Origin: Lentzea sp.
Lineage (GTDB): Bacteria; Actinomycetota; Actinomycetes; Mycobacteriales; Pseudonocardiaceae
Length of the DNA: 6,628 nt
Assembly: GCA_030146905.1 (NCBI GenBank)
Contig: JASLAV010000895.1
Location: 1-6,628, forward strand
Direction: 5' to 3'
Shown: one piece after another, positions 5,915-6,628 of the stretch
Position numbering within the stretch: position 1 is the stretch's first letter
Layout of the letters: every line of letters starts with the position of its first letter
Made by a program: the position numbers and the translations under genes
Notes under the pieces: model-generated
Seen by the model: the letters and a program-made list of their open reading frames with translations, nothing else
Database searches by the model: none
What the model was told of the DNA's origin: nothing

Positions 5915-6010
5915 CGTACCGGTGGGCTTGTGAGCACCTCGTTCGGACGCTCGATCGTTACCGAGCCCGGACCCTGTCGCGGTGCGCTGGGCACCGGACT
6001 TGCTCCACGA
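5915..6010 (-). promoter_or_regulatory. Uma2-lgt intergenic region with two small hairpins
   Basis: These 96 bp separate the stop of the Uma2-family gene from lgt. GGTGC (5981-5985) pairs with GCACC (5991-5995) across a 5-nt loop, and GCTCG (5949-5953) pairs with CGAGC (5962-5966) across 8 nt. Neither is followed by a T tract, so at most they are weak terminators of the Uma2 gene. A GTAAC core (minus strand, 5961 to 5957) lies in the loop of the second. I see no convincing -35/-10 pair for lgt, so lgt could have its own unseen promoter or be reached by read-through. Confidence 0.35.
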
Positions 6011-6571
6011 CTAGAACTTGATGGTGACCGGGAACGGCCGCTCGGCCTTCAGCACGCCGGCCTCGCTCGTCGCGATCTCGACGTACTGCTCGCCCTGGAG
6101 CTCCAGCAGCGTGGCCTCGACCACCTGCTGGCCGGGGTCGACCATCAGGTAGTGGGGGATGCCCGCCCTGGCGTACAGACCGCGCTTCAAGCCCTCGTCG
6201 TTCAACCGGGTGCTGGGTGAGAACACCTCACCGACGAGCACCACGTCGGAGACGGGGAACATGACGCCGGCTTCTCGCGGTCGCACGACCGTGAAGTCCG
6301 GAATCACCAGACGTCCGCTGGACAGCAGCACGTTCAGCTCGATCGTCGCCTCGAGGTCGGCAGGACAGGCCGCGACCAGGGCGCCGTACGCACGTCCCAC
6401 CAACTGCTGGTGCCGGTATGACCCGAGCGGGCTCACGAGGAGCATCCCGTCGACGAGCTCGACGCGCTGGCTGTTGTCCTCCGGCAGCGACAGGACGTCG
6501 TCGAGCGACCAGGGACCCACGTGCCTGGGCAGCAGGTAGTCGGCCGACGCCGTTTCCGCTGGAGCTGCCAC
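6011..6571 (-). CDS. Uma2-family PD-(D/E)XK-fold protein
   Basis: This 186-residue protein is of the Uma2 (DUF820) family, a widespread group with a restriction-endonuclease fold often annotated as putative endonucleases. The cellular role is generally unproven. Family landmarks in order are RVELVDGMLLVSP (36-48, with E38), VIPDFTVVRP (89-98, with D92), LVGEVFSPSTR (112-122, with E115) and DEGLKRGLYARAGIPHYLMVDP (125-146, with K129). The acidic residues and lysine expected for a metal-dependent nuclease site are present, and the length is typical. The GTG start is set by a strong GGAGGTGA 6 nt upstream. It has no toxin, transposase or methylase partner here and appears transcriptionally separate from lgt. 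Such genes occur in many copies in large actinobacterial genomes, so a link to the neighbouring system is not implied. Confidence 0.85.
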   Translation of the reverse strand: MAAPAETASADYLLPRHVGPWSLDDVLSLPEDNSQRVELVDGMLLVSPLGSYRHQQLVGRAYGALVAACPADLEATIELNVLLSSGRLVIPDFTVVRPREAGVMFPVSDVVLVGEVFSPSTRLNDEGLKRGLYARAGIPHYLMVDPGQQVVEATLLELQGEQYVEIATSEAGVLKAERPFPVTIKF

Positions 6572-6577
6572 AGCGCA

Positions 6578-6585
6578 TCACCTCC
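6578..6585 (-). promoter_or_regulatory. Shine-Dalgarno site of the Uma2-family gene
   Basis: GGAGGTGA on the minus strand lies 6 nt before the GTG at 6571. It is an almost perfect anti-SD match and decides the start. An ATG (6578 to 6576) overlapping it is out of frame. Confidence 0.85.
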
Positions 6586-6590
6586 GAAGA

Positions 6591-6625
6591 CCGCCCGGCG
6601 AGTACCAGTGTGGCACGCCGGACGG
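6591..6625. repeat. Nested inverted repeat in the Uma2 leader
   Basis: CCGGCG (6595-6600) pairs with CGCCGG (6616-6621). After one mismatch CCG (6591-6593) pairs with CGG (6623-6625), and an inner CCA/TGG (6605-6607, 6611-6613) is centred on the same axis. The element ends 5 nt from the Shine-Dalgarno site, so it could be an operator or an mRNA leader hairpin controlling this gene. Confidence 0.45.
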
Positions 6626-6628
6626 ATG

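Noticed and set aside
4211..6220. 669-residue plus-strand open frame antisense to the regulator, lgt and part of Uma2
   Set aside because: Its translation is Arg/Asp/His/Gly-rich with no domain. It is the usual stop-free antisense frame of high-GC genes and crosses three well-supported genes.
6011..6571. Defence or mobile-element role for the Uma2-family gene
   Set aside because: There is no transposase, terminal repeat, methylase or toxin partner in the window, and Uma2 genes are common stand-alone paralogues in actinobacteria.

Overview
The window is very GC-rich. Its codons strongly favour G/C at third positions and its starts are mostly GTG. Lgt closely resembles the mycobacterial type (conserved PSPDRGVWYLGPLPIRAY-type N-terminus) and the promoter elements look actinobacterial. 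Together these point to a high-GC actinobacterium, most plausibly Pseudonocardiales (Lentzea/Saccharothrix/Amycolatopsis-like). The genus is an inference from overall resemblance, not from a search.

Layout, left to right. Bases 1-421 contain no credible gene. They look like a regulatory and intergenic region, with a near-palindromic GntR-type site, GTAAC-containing inverted repeats, a possible leftward promoter at the extreme left edge and, at 353-399, the intrinsic terminator of dctA. A second strong hairpin at 422-457 sits directly behind the dctA stop. dctA (464-1825, minus) encodes a dicarboxylate/cation symporter with a clear Shine-Dalgarno sequence. A 112-bp divergent promoter region separates it from a plus-strand gene (1938-2837) for a TAXI-family solute-binding lipoprotein, probably translated from a leaderless mRNA. 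That gene converges on, and overlaps by 32 nt, a minus-strand run read from right to left: lgt (4895-5914), an OmpR/PhoB-type response regulator (4229-4891) and a HAMP/HisKA histidine kinase (2806-4179). lgt and the regulator gene are only 3 nt apart. Finally, an independent Uma2-family (PD-(D/E)XK-fold) gene lies at 6011-6571 on the minus strand, with a good Shine-Dalgarno sequence and an inverted repeat in its leader.

How the genes may work together (inference). The solute-binding protein has no TRAP membrane subunits in this window, but it lies beside a membrane histidine kinase with an extracytoplasmic sensor region and beside a DctA-type carboxylate importer. A plausible reading is an extracellular carboxylate-sensing module: the lipoprotein captures the ligand, the kinase and regulator transduce the signal, and dctA and/or the binding-protein gene in the divergent promoter region are targets. 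Lgt, cotranscribed with the regulator, is the enzyme that would lipidate the binding protein. No CRISPR array, tRNA, rRNA, insertion sequence, phage gene or recognisable defence island is visible. The unusual feature of the window is this sensory-transport arrangement rather than a new enzyme family.
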